From: Planctomycetota bacterium
GTDB lineage: Bacteria > Planctomycetota > Phycisphaerae > Phycisphaerales > SM1A02
Reading direction: 5' to 3'
Length of the DNA: 40,520 bases
Assembly (NCBI GenBank): GCA_017859745.1
Contig: JAFMML010000028.1
Coordinates: 1-40,520 of the forward strand
The notes under the pieces were generated by a model, which was given only the letters and a program-made list of their open reading frames with translations, searched no databases and was not told the DNA's origin. The position numbers and the translations under genes are program-made. This document shows positions 33,503-40,520 of the stretch, piece after piece. Numbering within the stretch: position 1 is the first letter of the stretch; the number at the start of each line of letters is the position of its first letter.

Positions 33503-34495
33503 ATGGATCGACTCCGATACGCCATCCGTCCGCTTGCCGTCCTGCTCCTTCTGGCCACCACCGCTCCCGTTTCGGCTCAGGTCGAAGTGGACAAGGACCT
33601 GCCCGAGTACACGCCGGTCCAGGCGGTGTCCGGCAACATCAAGAGCGTCGGCAGCGACACCATGAACAACGAGATGGCGCTGTGGGCCGACGGGTTCAAG
33701 GCGTTCTATCCCAACGTGCAGATCGAGGTCGAGGGCAAGGGGTCTTCGACCGGCCCGGTGGCGCTGATCGCCGGGACGGCGCAGTTCGCTCCCATGAGTC
33801 GACCCATGAAGGCCAAGGAGGAGGATGACTTCGAAAAGAAGTACGGCTACAAGCCGACTCCCCTCGAGACCTCGATCGACATGCTGGCGGTGTTCGTCCA
33901 TCGCGACAATCCCATCGCGAAGACGGGCCTGACCCTCCAGCAGGTGGATGCGATCTTCTCTCGCAATCGCAAGGGCGGCCTCAACGACGACATTCGGACC
34001 TGGGGCGATCTCGGCCTGACCGGAGAGTGGGCCGACAAGCCGATCAGCATCTACGGTCGCAACTCCGCCTCGGGCACCTACGGCTACTTCAAGGACGTGG
34101 CCCTCTTCGGCGGCGACTTCAAGGATTCGGTGAAGGAGCAGCCCGGATCGAGCGCCGTGGTGCAGGGCATCGCCAACGACAAGTACGGCATCGGATACAG
34201 CGGCATCGGATACCTCACCGCCGATGTCGCCGCGGTGCCGCTCGCCCGCGACACGGGCAGCCGGATGATTCCGGCGACGCCGGAGAACGCCTACACCGGC
34301 GAGTATCCGCTGGCCCGCTTCCTGTACGTCTACGTCAATCACCGGCCCGGCGCACGCCTCGATCCCCTTCGTCGGGAGTTCGTGAGGTTCATCTTCAGCC
34401 GTCAGGGGCAGATGCAGGTGCTCAAGGACGGCTACTTCCCGATCACCGCGGCGGTGGCGACGGACAACCTCGCGCGGGTCGGCATTCGCCGCTGA
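33503..34495 (+). CDS. pstS: Phosphate ABC transporter substrate-binding protein PstS
   Basis: The 330-residue protein begins with a signal peptide (about residues 1-26, ending near VSAQ) and no lipobox. The mature part shows the phosphate-binding protein pattern: IKSVGSDTMNNEMALWADGF, VEGKGSSTGPVALIAGTAQFAPMSRPM, GRNSASGTYGYF and the later RRWGDL-like segment RTWGDLGLTG. The loops SDTM and SSTGP match the phosphate ligands of PstS. It starts the pst operon. The 280-base upstream gap holds no clear Pho box and no convincing promoter. No phoU follows pstB in this window. Confidence 0.95.
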   Translation: MDRLRYAIRPLAVLLLLATTAPVSAQVEVDKDLPEYTPVQAVSGNIKSVGSDTMNNEMALWADGFKAFYPNVQIEVEGKGSSTGPVALIAGTAQFAPMSRPMKAKEEDDFEKKYGYKPTPLETSIDMLAVFVHRDNPIAKTGLTLQQVDAIFSRNRKGGLNDDIRTWGDLGLTGEWADKPISIYGRNSASGTYGYFKDVALFGGDFKDSVKEQPGSSAVVQGIANDKYGIGYSGIGYLTADVAAVPLARDTGSRMIPATPENAYTGEYPLARFLYVYVNHRPGARLDPLRREFVRFIFSRQGQMQVLKDGYFPITAAVATDNLARVGIRR

Positions 34496-34585
34496 CGCCG
34501 GCGGTCCGAGCTCCGACCTCGCCGTCGCCGCCCGAGGGACCTGCGTCCCGCATCCGCCTCGTCCGTCGTCCGAGGATCTCGAATC

Positions 34586-37231
34586 GTGTCCGAGCAGAGC
34601 TTCACCGGCTGGGTCCGCCGCCGCAGCACCTCGGTCCGCGTGAAGATCGCCGACGTCTCGGCACGGATCCTGATCACCGTGGCCGGTGTCGCGACGATCG
34701 TGGCGGTGGCGGGGGTGTGCGTGTTCCTGGTGAGCGTGGCGGTGCCGCTGTTCCTGCCCGGGGGAGTGCAGCGGGGGGCGGTCCTTCCAGCGCTTCTCGA
34801 CGAACGGGCCGAACCACCGACGGCGATCCGACTGGACGAGTACGAGACCATTGGATTCGCGTGGTTTCCCGACGGAGAGGTCGTGGTCTTCGCGGCGGCG
34901 GATGGCCGTGAACTCTCGAGATCGCGTCCCTTCGGAGATCGCGTGCCCACCGCGGTGGCGTTCCCGCCCGGTGGGGACGGGGCGATCGTCGGGTTCGCCG
35001 ACGGAACCGTCAGCTACGGCCGGCTGGGCTTCGAACCGGAGTTCATCGAACCGTCCGAGATCGAACCGGAGTACCGCTCGCTCCCGGTGGGCGGCACCGC
35101 GGCACGGGGAGACGGCGTCGTCGAACGGACCCCGATCGGGAGTTTTCGGCTCCAGCGCCTTCTGGCGTCCTTCAGCGAGCCCGCCGCCATCGCCGACGTG
35201 CCGATTCGACTTGTGGATCTGTCGACGCTGTCCACCGGACCGGTGCTGGCAGCGGTGGACGATCGCGGTGTCTTCCATCTGAAGGCCGCCACGGTGATCC
35301 GCAACATGATGACGCGGCGGGAGACCGTCCGGTTCAGCGGCGGCTCGGTCGCGGTCGAGCCGCCCGCCGGCGTGTCGGGACCGCCCTCCTTCTGCATGCT
35401 CGAGGGACGTGGCGACTCGGCGTTGCTGGTCTGGTCGGATGGGCAGACGGTGCGTCTCGACACCCGTGAGCGAGCGGATCTCGCCGAGGCGGAGCGTCTC
35501 GATCTCCTCGACCGCGACGGCGCCACCGTGACCGCCGCCACCTTCATGAACGGCAAGACCACGCTGCTGGTCGCCGACGATCGTGGTTCGATCGAAAGCT
35601 GGTTCCGGGTCCGACCGACCGATGCCGCGCTCGCCGGCACACTCCGAGACGGATCGCGTCTCGTGCGGGCGCACGTGTTCCCCGGGGACGCCGGCGTCGC
35701 CGCGACCTCCCTGGCTCCGTCGAGCCGGACTCGGATGTTCGCCGCCGGCTTCGAAGACGGCTCCGCTCGGCTCTACTACGCGACCAACGATCGACTGCTC
35801 GCGACCTGCCCGCCATCGGAGCGAGACGATGCTCCGGCGACGGCGGTTGCGATCAGTCCGAAGGACGACGGCCTGCTCGTGGCGGGCGCGGGGGGCATCG
35901 CGCGATGGAACGTCGCGATCCCGCACCCTCAGACCACGTTCGCCTCGATCTTCGGGCGGGTCTGGTACGAGGGCTACGAGAAGCCCGAGCATGTCTGGCA
36001 GAGTTCCTCCGGCACGGACGAGTTCGAGCCGAAGTTCGGCCTGATCCCGCTGATCTTCGGATCGATCAAGGCCACCCTCTACGCGATGCTGTTCGGAACG
36101 CCGCTGGCCCTGCTTGCGGCGATCTACACCAGCGAGTTCATGCACCCGACCAGCCGGGCGCGGGTGAAGCCCGCGATCGAGATCATGGCGAGCCTGCCGA
36201 GCGTGGTGCTGGGGTTTCTCGCGGCGCTGGTCTTCGCACCCCTCGTCGAACAGGTGGTGCCCGCGGTCATCGCATGCTTCTTCGCGGTGCCTTTCGCGGT
36301 GCTGGTCGGGGGCCACCTGTGGCAGTTCCTGCCCTCGGCCCGGGCCGCCCGTCTCGCGAGGCTTCGGATGCCGTTGTCGTTGGCGTTCGCCTTCGCCGGG
36401 ATTGGACTTGGGGTGCTCCTGGCGCCGTGGATCGAACGGACTCTGTTCGGCGGCGACGTCATGGCCTGGCTTGCGTGGAATCGCGGGACGAGCGACGGGG
36501 GCGATTCCCCCTACGCGAGCCCGGTCGGGGGATGGTTCGTGATTCTGCTGCCGTTCGCCTCTCTCGCGGCGTGGCTGATCGCGAGTCGCCTCGGCGGACA
36601 TCGGGGTCGCGACGCCGTCGCTCGAATGACCCGCGGCGGGGCGGCGGTGGTGCAGTTCGTCCGGTTCCTGGTCGGCACGCTTCTCTGCCTTGGCTTGGCG
36701 TGGGGAATCGCCGAGGCGCTCGCCCTGACGGGCTTCGATCCTCGCGGTGGGGTGGTCGACACCTACGTCCAGCGAAACGCGCTGATCGTGGGCTTCATGA
36801 TGGGCTTCGCCATCATCCCGATCATCTACACGATCGCCGAGGATGCGCTCTCCTCGGTTCCGGAGCACCTCCGCAGCGGCTCGCTCGGCCTCGGTGCGAC
36901 GCCATGGCAGACCGCGGTGCGGATCATCGTCCCGACGGCGATGAGCGGCATCTTCTCGGCGGTGATGGTCGGCCTCGGCCGTGCCGTCGGCGAGACCATG
37001 ATCGTCCTGATGGCCGCGGGGAACACACCGATCCTCGAGTGGAACATCTTCAACGGGTTCCGCACGCTGTCGGCCAACATCGCCGTCGAACTTCCCGAGG
37101 CGGTGCCCAAGTCGACCGAGTTCCGCATGCTGTTCCTCGCGGCCCTGAGCCTGTTCGTCCTGACCTTCCTCGTGAACACCGTGGCCGAAGCGGTTCGCCA
37201 ACGGTTTCGCAAGCGGGCGTTTGCGCTGTGA
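34586..37231 (+). CDS. pstC: Phosphate ABC transporter permease PstC with inserted beta-propeller-like domain
   Basis: The 881-residue permease starts with a GTG and a first membrane helix (about 27-55). Residues about 60-445 then form a large non-membrane domain. It contains repeated short beta segments such as GDGAIVGFADGTVSYG, GPVLAAVDDRGVFHL, TTLLVADDRGSIESW and MFAAGFEDGSARLYY, which read like WD40/propeller blades, probably in the periplasm. The classical PstC membrane part follows (about 490-880), including GSIKATLYAMLFGTPLALL, IPIIYTIAEDALSSVPEHL (EAA-type coupling loop) and ALIVGFMMGF. Standard PstC is about 300-320 residues; long forms with such an insert exist in some Gram-negatives. 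Its stop overlaps the GTG of pstA. Confidence 0.93.
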   Translation: MSEQSFTGWVRRRSTSVRVKIADVSARILITVAGVATIVAVAGVCVFLVSVAVPLFLPGGVQRGAVLPALLDERAEPPTAIRLDEYETIGFAWFPDGEVVVFAAADGRELSRSRPFGDRVPTAVAFPPGGDGAIVGFADGTVSYGRLGFEPEFIEPSEIEPEYRSLPVGGTAARGDGVVERTPIGSFRLQRLLASFSEPAAIADVPIRLVDLSTLSTGPVLAAVDDRGVFHLKAATVIRNMMTRRETVRFSGGSVAVEPPAGVSGPPSFCMLEGRGDSALLVWSDGQTVRLDTRERADLAEAERLDLLDRDGATVTAATFMNGKTTLLVADDRGSIESWFRVRPTDAALAGTLRDGSRLVRAHVFPGDAGVAATSLAPSSRTRMFAAGFEDGSARLYYATNDRLLATCPPSERDDAPATAVAISPKDDGLLVAGAGGIARWNVAIPHPQTTFASIFGRVWYEGYEKPEHVWQSSSGTDEFEPKFGLIPLIFGSIKATLYAMLFGTPLALLAAIYTSEFMHPTSRARVKPAIEIMASLPSVVLGFLAALVFAPLVEQVVPAVIACFFAVPFAVLVGGHLWQFLPSARAARLARLRMPLSLAFAFAGIGLGVLLAPWIERTLFGGDVMAWLAWNRGTSDGGDSPYASPVGGWFVILLPFASLAAWLIASRLGGHRGRDAVARMTRGGAAVVQFVRFLVGTLLCLGLAWGIAEALALTGFDPRGGVVDTYVQRNALIVGFMMGFAIIPIIYTIAEDALSSVPEHLRSGSLGLGATPWQTAVRIIVPTAMSGIFSAVMVGLGRAVGETMIVLMAAGNTPILEWNIFNGFRTLSANIAVELPEAVPKSTEFRMLFLAALSLFVLTFLVNTVAEAVRQRFRKRAFAL

Positions 37232-39117
37232 GCGTCGCCGCCCCACCCGCCTCGGAGTCGACGCCGATGGTCGAGCCGCGGCCTCGCGCCGCGAGGGCTG
37301 CGCATGGAGGCGGCACGCTGCTGTCCGCCGGCGAACCCGTGGTCTGGCTGATGGCCGCGGGTCTCGGCCTCGCTCTCGCGATGATCGCGGGCCTCCTCGC
37401 GATGATCCTGTGGAACGGGGGCGCGACGTTCTGGCCGCGGGCGCTGGTCGAGGTGTCCACCTCGGACGGTCGCGTCCACCTCGGGGAGGTCTCCCGCCAC
37501 GAGCGATACCGCCCCACCCCGGAGATCTACGCGAGGCTCGACCCCGAGGTCCGCGATCGAGCCGAGCATGACGCGGCGGCGCACGAGGGGACCCTCGGTC
37601 GAACGCTGCTGCGTACCGCCAACTACGACCTCACCGGCACCCACTTCACCTGGATCGACGACTTCGAGATCGAGGAGGGTGGTCGTTCGGAGCCGGAGTG
37701 GGGCGTCACCATCGAGCGACTCGAGTGGGGACGCTTCTACGGCACCCCGACTCGTGCGGTCGAGCAGGGAAGGACCGTCGCGGAGGGCACCGAGGACACC
37801 TGGGCGTGGTTCGAGGAGGTCCATCCGCGCCTGCGGTCGTTGTGGCGGCAGAAGCGATCGCTGGAGACCCATGACGTCGGACGGGTGAACCACGAGCTCG
37901 AGTCGGCACGACTGGAGCTTCGAGAGGCGGAACTGCGCGAAGGCGTGCCTCCTGAGTGGATCGGCGCGTGGGGCGAGCTGCAGCGGGCGAGGCAGGGGGG
38001 GAGCGCCGAGGAGATCGCCGACGCGGAGGCCCGTGTCGATCGGATCGAGAACGCCGGATTCGTGCCGACGCAGGCGTTTCGCGAGGCGGTCGCGGAGTTC
38101 GAGTCCCGAGAGGCTGCGGGTCGAGAACGCTTCGCCGAGATCGTCGGCGAGGTCGAGTCGCTGTCGCAGCGGATGGACGGTTTCGAAGTGGTCATGCGAA
38201 CCGCCGATGGGACGGAGGCGCCGCTCGAGGTCGCGGACATCGTGAGGGCGATCCCGCAGAATCGACTCGGGATCGTGGGACGACTTGGGGTCTATCTCTC
38301 GCGGTGGATCGAGTTCCTCGTCGACGACCCCCGCGAGGCCAACAGCGAAGGCGGGGTGTTCCCCGCGATCTTCGGCACCGTGGCGATGACCCTGATCATG
38401 ACGATCGCGGTGGTGCCGTTCGGCGTGCTGGCGGCCCTCTATCTGCGGGAGTACGCCAAGGCGGGACCGATGATCAGCGCGGTTCGCATCGCGGTGAACA
38501 ACCTCGCGGGCGTGCCGAGCATCGTGTTCGGCGTCTTCGGCCTGGGCTTCTTCTGCTACGTCGTCGGCGCCTCGATCGACGAACTGCTCTTCGAGGCGAA
38601 GCTGCCCAATCCGACCTACGGCAAGGGAGGCCTGCTCTGGGCGAGCCTGACCCTCGCTCTGCTGACCCTGCCGGTGGTGATCGTCGCCACGGAGGAGGCG
38701 CTGGCGGCGGTGCCTCGATCGATGCGGGAGGGCTCGTACGCCTGCGGGGCGAGCAAGTGGCAGACCATCCGTCGCATCGTGCTCCCGCGGGCCATGCCCG
38801 GAATCATGACCGGCGCCATCCTCGCGATGGCCCGGGGGGCCGGCGAGGTCGCTCCGCTGATGCTCGTGGGGGCGGTCAAGCTCGCACCGGAGCTCGCGGT
38901 CGATGCCACGGCGCCCTATGTTCATCCCGATCGAAGCTTCATGCACCTGGGCTTCCACATCTACGATCTGGGCTTCCAGAGCCAGAACAGCGAAGCCGCG
39001 AAGCCCATGGTGTTCACCACGACCCTGCTGCTCATCATCCTGATCATGCTGCTCAACGTGATCGCGGTGTGGCTGCGCACTCGCCTGCGACGACGGTTCG
39101 CCGGCAGCCAGTTCTAG
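37228..39117 (+). CDS. pstA: Phosphate ABC transporter permease PstA with large periplasmic coiled-coil insertion
   Basis: The 629-residue permease begins at a GTG overlapping the pstC stop. After a first helix (about 37-60) comes a polar domain (about 65-365) with a beta-rich front ([32 protein letters not shown]). A long charged helical stretch (about 200-340), likely coiled coil, follows. The membrane permease core (about 385-625) has [49 protein letters not shown] and the EAA loop [21 protein letters not shown]. Ordinary PstA is about 280-300 residues. Both permeases of this operon are enlarged, so their extra domains may contact each other or PstS. Confidence 0.93.
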   Translation: MSVAAPPASESTPMVEPRPRAARAAHGGGTLLSAGEPVVWLMAAGLGLALAMIAGLLAMILWNGGATFWPRALVEVSTSDGRVHLGEVSRHERYRPTPEIYARLDPEVRDRAEHDAAAHEGTLGRTLLRTANYDLTGTHFTWIDDFEIEEGGRSEPEWGVTIERLEWGRFYGTPTRAVEQGRTVAEGTEDTWAWFEEVHPRLRSLWRQKRSLETHDVGRVNHELESARLELREAELREGVPPEWIGAWGELQRARQGGSAEEIADAEARVDRIENAGFVPTQAFREAVAEFESREAAGRERFAEIVGEVESLSQRMDGFEVVMRTADGTEAPLEVADIVRAIPQNRLGIVGRLGVYLSRWIEFLVDDPREANSEGGVFPAIFGTVAMTLIMTIAVVPFGVLAALYLREYAKAGPMISAVRIAVNNLAGVPSIVFGVFGLGFFCYVVGASIDELLFEAKLPNPTYGKGGLLWASLTLALLTLPVVIVATEEALAAVPRSMREGSYACGASKWQTIRRIVLPRAMPGIMTGAILAMARGAGEVAPLMLVGAVKLAPELAVDATAPYVHPDRSFMHLGFHIYDLGFQSQNSEAAKPMVFTTTLLLIILIMLLNVIAVWLRTRLRRRFAGSQF

Positions 39118-39125
39118 GAGACGCC

Positions 39126-40046
39126 ATGGGGCACGCCGACGTCGCCAAGCCTCCTTCCCTCAACGCCTCGACCACCGAGACGAAGATGTTCTCGAACCCA
39201 ACTCCAAGCCAGTCCGAGATTCGACTCGACCTCGCCGCCATCGCCGCGGGAGAGCCGGTCGAGGCGGTGATCCACGAGGAGGTCGCCAGCGAGGAGTCGA
39301 TCCTCGAGATCGATCGCTTTGCGCTCCACTACGGATCCTTCAAGGCGCTCCACGACATCTCCATGAGCGTGCCCAAGGGCAAGATCACCGCGCTGATCGG
39401 GCCCTCCGGATGCGGAAAGTCGACGCTCCTCCGCTCGGTCAACCGCCTCAACGATCTCATCGACGGCGTGCGCGTCGACGGGGACATGCGTCTGAGCGGC
39501 GATTCGATCTACGGCCGCGACGTCGACGTGATCGAACTCCGCAAGCGGATGGGGATGGTCTTCCAGAAGTCCAATCCCTTCCCGATGAGCATCTACGAGA
39601 ACGTCGTCTACGCCCTTCGCATCGACGGTCAGCGGAATCGCCGGGTGCTGGACGAGGTCTGCGAGCGAAGCCTCCGGGCCGCGGCGCTCTGGGACGAGGT
39701 GAAGGATCGACTTCACGAGAGCGCTCTCGGCATGTCCGGTGGTCAGCAGCAGCGTCTCTGCATCGCGCGGGCCGTGGCCGCCGAGCCGGAGGTCCTTCTG
39801 ATGGACGAGCCGTGCTCGGCGCTCGACCCGATCGCGACGCAGAAGATCGAGGAGCTCATGGACAGCCTCGTCCCGCACTACTCCGTGCTGATCGTGACCC
39901 ACAACATGCAGCAGGCGGCGCGTTCGAGCCACTACACCGCCTACATGGTGCTCGGTCGCCTCATCGAGTACGGACCCACCCAGCGGATCTTCCAGAATCC
40001 GAAGCTGCCCGAGACCGAGGACTACATCACCGGCCGATTCGGCTGA
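39126..40046 (+). CDS. pstB: Phosphate ABC transporter ATP-binding protein PstB
   Basis: The 306-residue ATPase has Walker [10 protein letters not shown] and the PstB-specific [19 protein letters not shown]. It also has Q-loop [16 protein letters not shown], signature [16 protein letters not shown] (first residue M instead of L), Walker [14 protein letters not shown] and H-loop [18 protein letters not shown]. An N-terminal extension of about 55 polar residues precedes the usual start of the fold. The start at 39126 is supported by AGGAG eight bases upstream; an in-frame ATG at residue 21 is possible. It closes the pst operon and is followed by a strong hairpin (40059-40093). Confidence 0.97.
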   Translation: MGHADVAKPPSLNASTTETKMFSNPTPSQSEIRLDLAAIAAGEPVEAVIHEEVASEESILEIDRFALHYGSFKALHDISMSVPKGKITALIGPSGCGKSTLLRSVNRLNDLIDGVRVDGDMRLSGDSIYGRDVDVIELRKRMGMVFQKSNPFPMSIYENVVYALRIDGQRNRRVLDEVCERSLRAAALWDEVKDRLHESALGMSGGQQQRLCIARAVAAEPEVLLMDEPCSALDPIATQKIEELMDSLVPHYSVLIVTHNMQQAARSSHYTAYMVLGRLIEYGPTQRIFQNPKLPETEDYITGRFG

Positions 40047-40058
40047 GCCGACGCCCGA

Positions 40059-40093
40059 CGCGGGATCGTTCGAGGTCCGTGTCCGATCCCGCG
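40059..40093. terminator. Terminator-like hairpin after pstB
   Basis: Ten perfect base pairs (arms CGCGGGATCG and CGATCCCGCG) close on a 15-base loop in the 78-base gap between the convergent pstB and the partial gene at the right edge. No T-tract follows on either strand, as at 13400-13450. Confidence 0.6.
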
Positions 40094-40124
40094 AGGGGAG
40101 CGTGCGGAGGGCCTTGCCGGGTGC

Positions 40125-40520
40125 TCAGTTGCCTGCGCTGCCGGTGACGGTCTGGTCGCGGAACCGCACATCCTGGTTGATGCCGAGCGAGGCATCGAGA
40201 CCGACGTATCGGCCGCCCGCGGGACGCACGGCACGTGGAGCACGCGGGGCGAAGGGGTATCCCCCGATCTGTCGCTGGATGAAGTCCGGGGCTCGGACGA
40301 TCAGCACGCCCTGGTAGTAGCGGATCGTGGCCGCATCTCCGCCGTTGTCGACCCACGATTCCGGTTCGACCGACTCGATGATGAGGTCGACGAGATCCTG
40401 GACCTTCTCCTCCTCGCTCCTTCGCTCCGGAGCATCGCCGGCCTCGCCGAACGGGACGCCGCCACCGCCGCCACCACCGCCGCTGCCGCCGCCTCCACCG
40501 CCGAAGCCATTGTTACAACC
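40125..40520 (-). CDS. Partial secretin-system-like protein with poly-glycine linker (N-terminus off the window)
   Basis: Only the last 131 residues are present; the frame is open to the window edge. It begins with a poly-Gly/Ser stretch (about 16 residues) after NGFGG. A domain follows with VQDLVDLIIESVEPESWVDN, then GGDAATIRYYQGVLIVRAPD and FIQRQIGGYPF. The LI..SVxPxSWxDNGG..I....G.LIV..P...Q pattern is one I associate with repeats in planctomycete secretin-like proteins that fold like STN/secretin N domains; that is recall, not a database match. The C-terminal 50 residues are rich in Arg, Ala and Gly and end in TVTGSAGN. The full gene could be a secretin-like or type II secretion-related protein. 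Confidence 0.6.
   Translation of the reverse strand, partial: GCNNGFGGGGGGSGGGGGGGGVPFGEAGDAPERRSEEEKVQDLVDLIIESVEPESWVDNGGDAATIRYYQGVLIVRAPDFIQRQIGGYPFAPRAPRAVRPAGGRYVGLDASLGINQDVRFRDQTVTGSAGN

Noticed and set aside
33260-37246. A 4-kb open frame on the minus strand opposite pstS and pstC
   Set aside because: Its sequence is charged low-complexity shadow translation; pstS and pstC on the plus strand show unmistakable family motifs.
1-40520. CRISPR arrays, insertion sequences, integrases or phage genes
   Set aside because: No regularly spaced repeats, transposase or integrase motifs, or terminal inverted repeats were seen.

Overview
The window is a GC-rich, tightly packed bacterial chromosome segment. 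No rRNA, tRNA, CRISPR array, insertion sequence or prophage gene was seen. The organism is inferred, not proven, to be a planctomycete, probably of the Phycisphaerae type. The clues are a cluster with three SPFH proteins and ABC-2 permeases, tandem secreted Clp-fold proteins, a very short omega subunit, and a glycine-rich protein with a secretin-system-like C-terminus at the right edge.

Left part. Positions 1-5422 form a minus-strand run: gcvH, a LolD/MacB-type ABC ATPase, its FtsX-like permease, then uvrB cut by the window edge. Positions 5423-6270 hold no convincing gene, but a chain of hairpins at 5636-5986 looks like a structured RNA on the minus strand. From 6271 a plus-strand operon encodes a TIM-barrel protein, cytidylate kinase, a PlsC-like acyltransferase and a CCA-adding/poly(A) polymerase-like enzyme, with start and stop codons overlapping between the first three.

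Middle part (9986-24613). Two secreted paralogs of the ClpP/NfeD fold, one without the nucleophilic serine, are followed by a small membrane protein. Next comes a divergent pair: an ABC-2 permease on minus and a large polytopic SPFH protein on plus. The SPFH protein is followed by HflC, a third SPFH protein, an ABC-2 ATPase, a second ABC-2 permease with a large external domain, and an unrecognised 650-residue anchored protein. I read this as one membrane system: an ABC machine with an SPFH scaffold and possibly an associated protease-fold pair. It is the best candidate here for an undescribed system.

Right part. A fumarylacetoacetase-family hydrolase faces the minus-strand set CLC channel - rnpA - yidD. 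A divergent plus-strand pair encodes RNA polymerase omega and a CoaC-like flavoprotein. A sulfur-handling group follows: rhodanese-membrane protein and nitroreductase on minus, then a persulfide dioxygenase-rhodanese fusion and a YeiH-type transporter on plus. The phosphate uptake operon pstS-pstC-pstA-pstB has permeases enlarged by extra non-membrane domains. The window ends in a partial minus-strand gene. Strong hairpins lie at two convergent gene ends (13400-13450 and 40059-40093) and a weaker one at 25426-25442.
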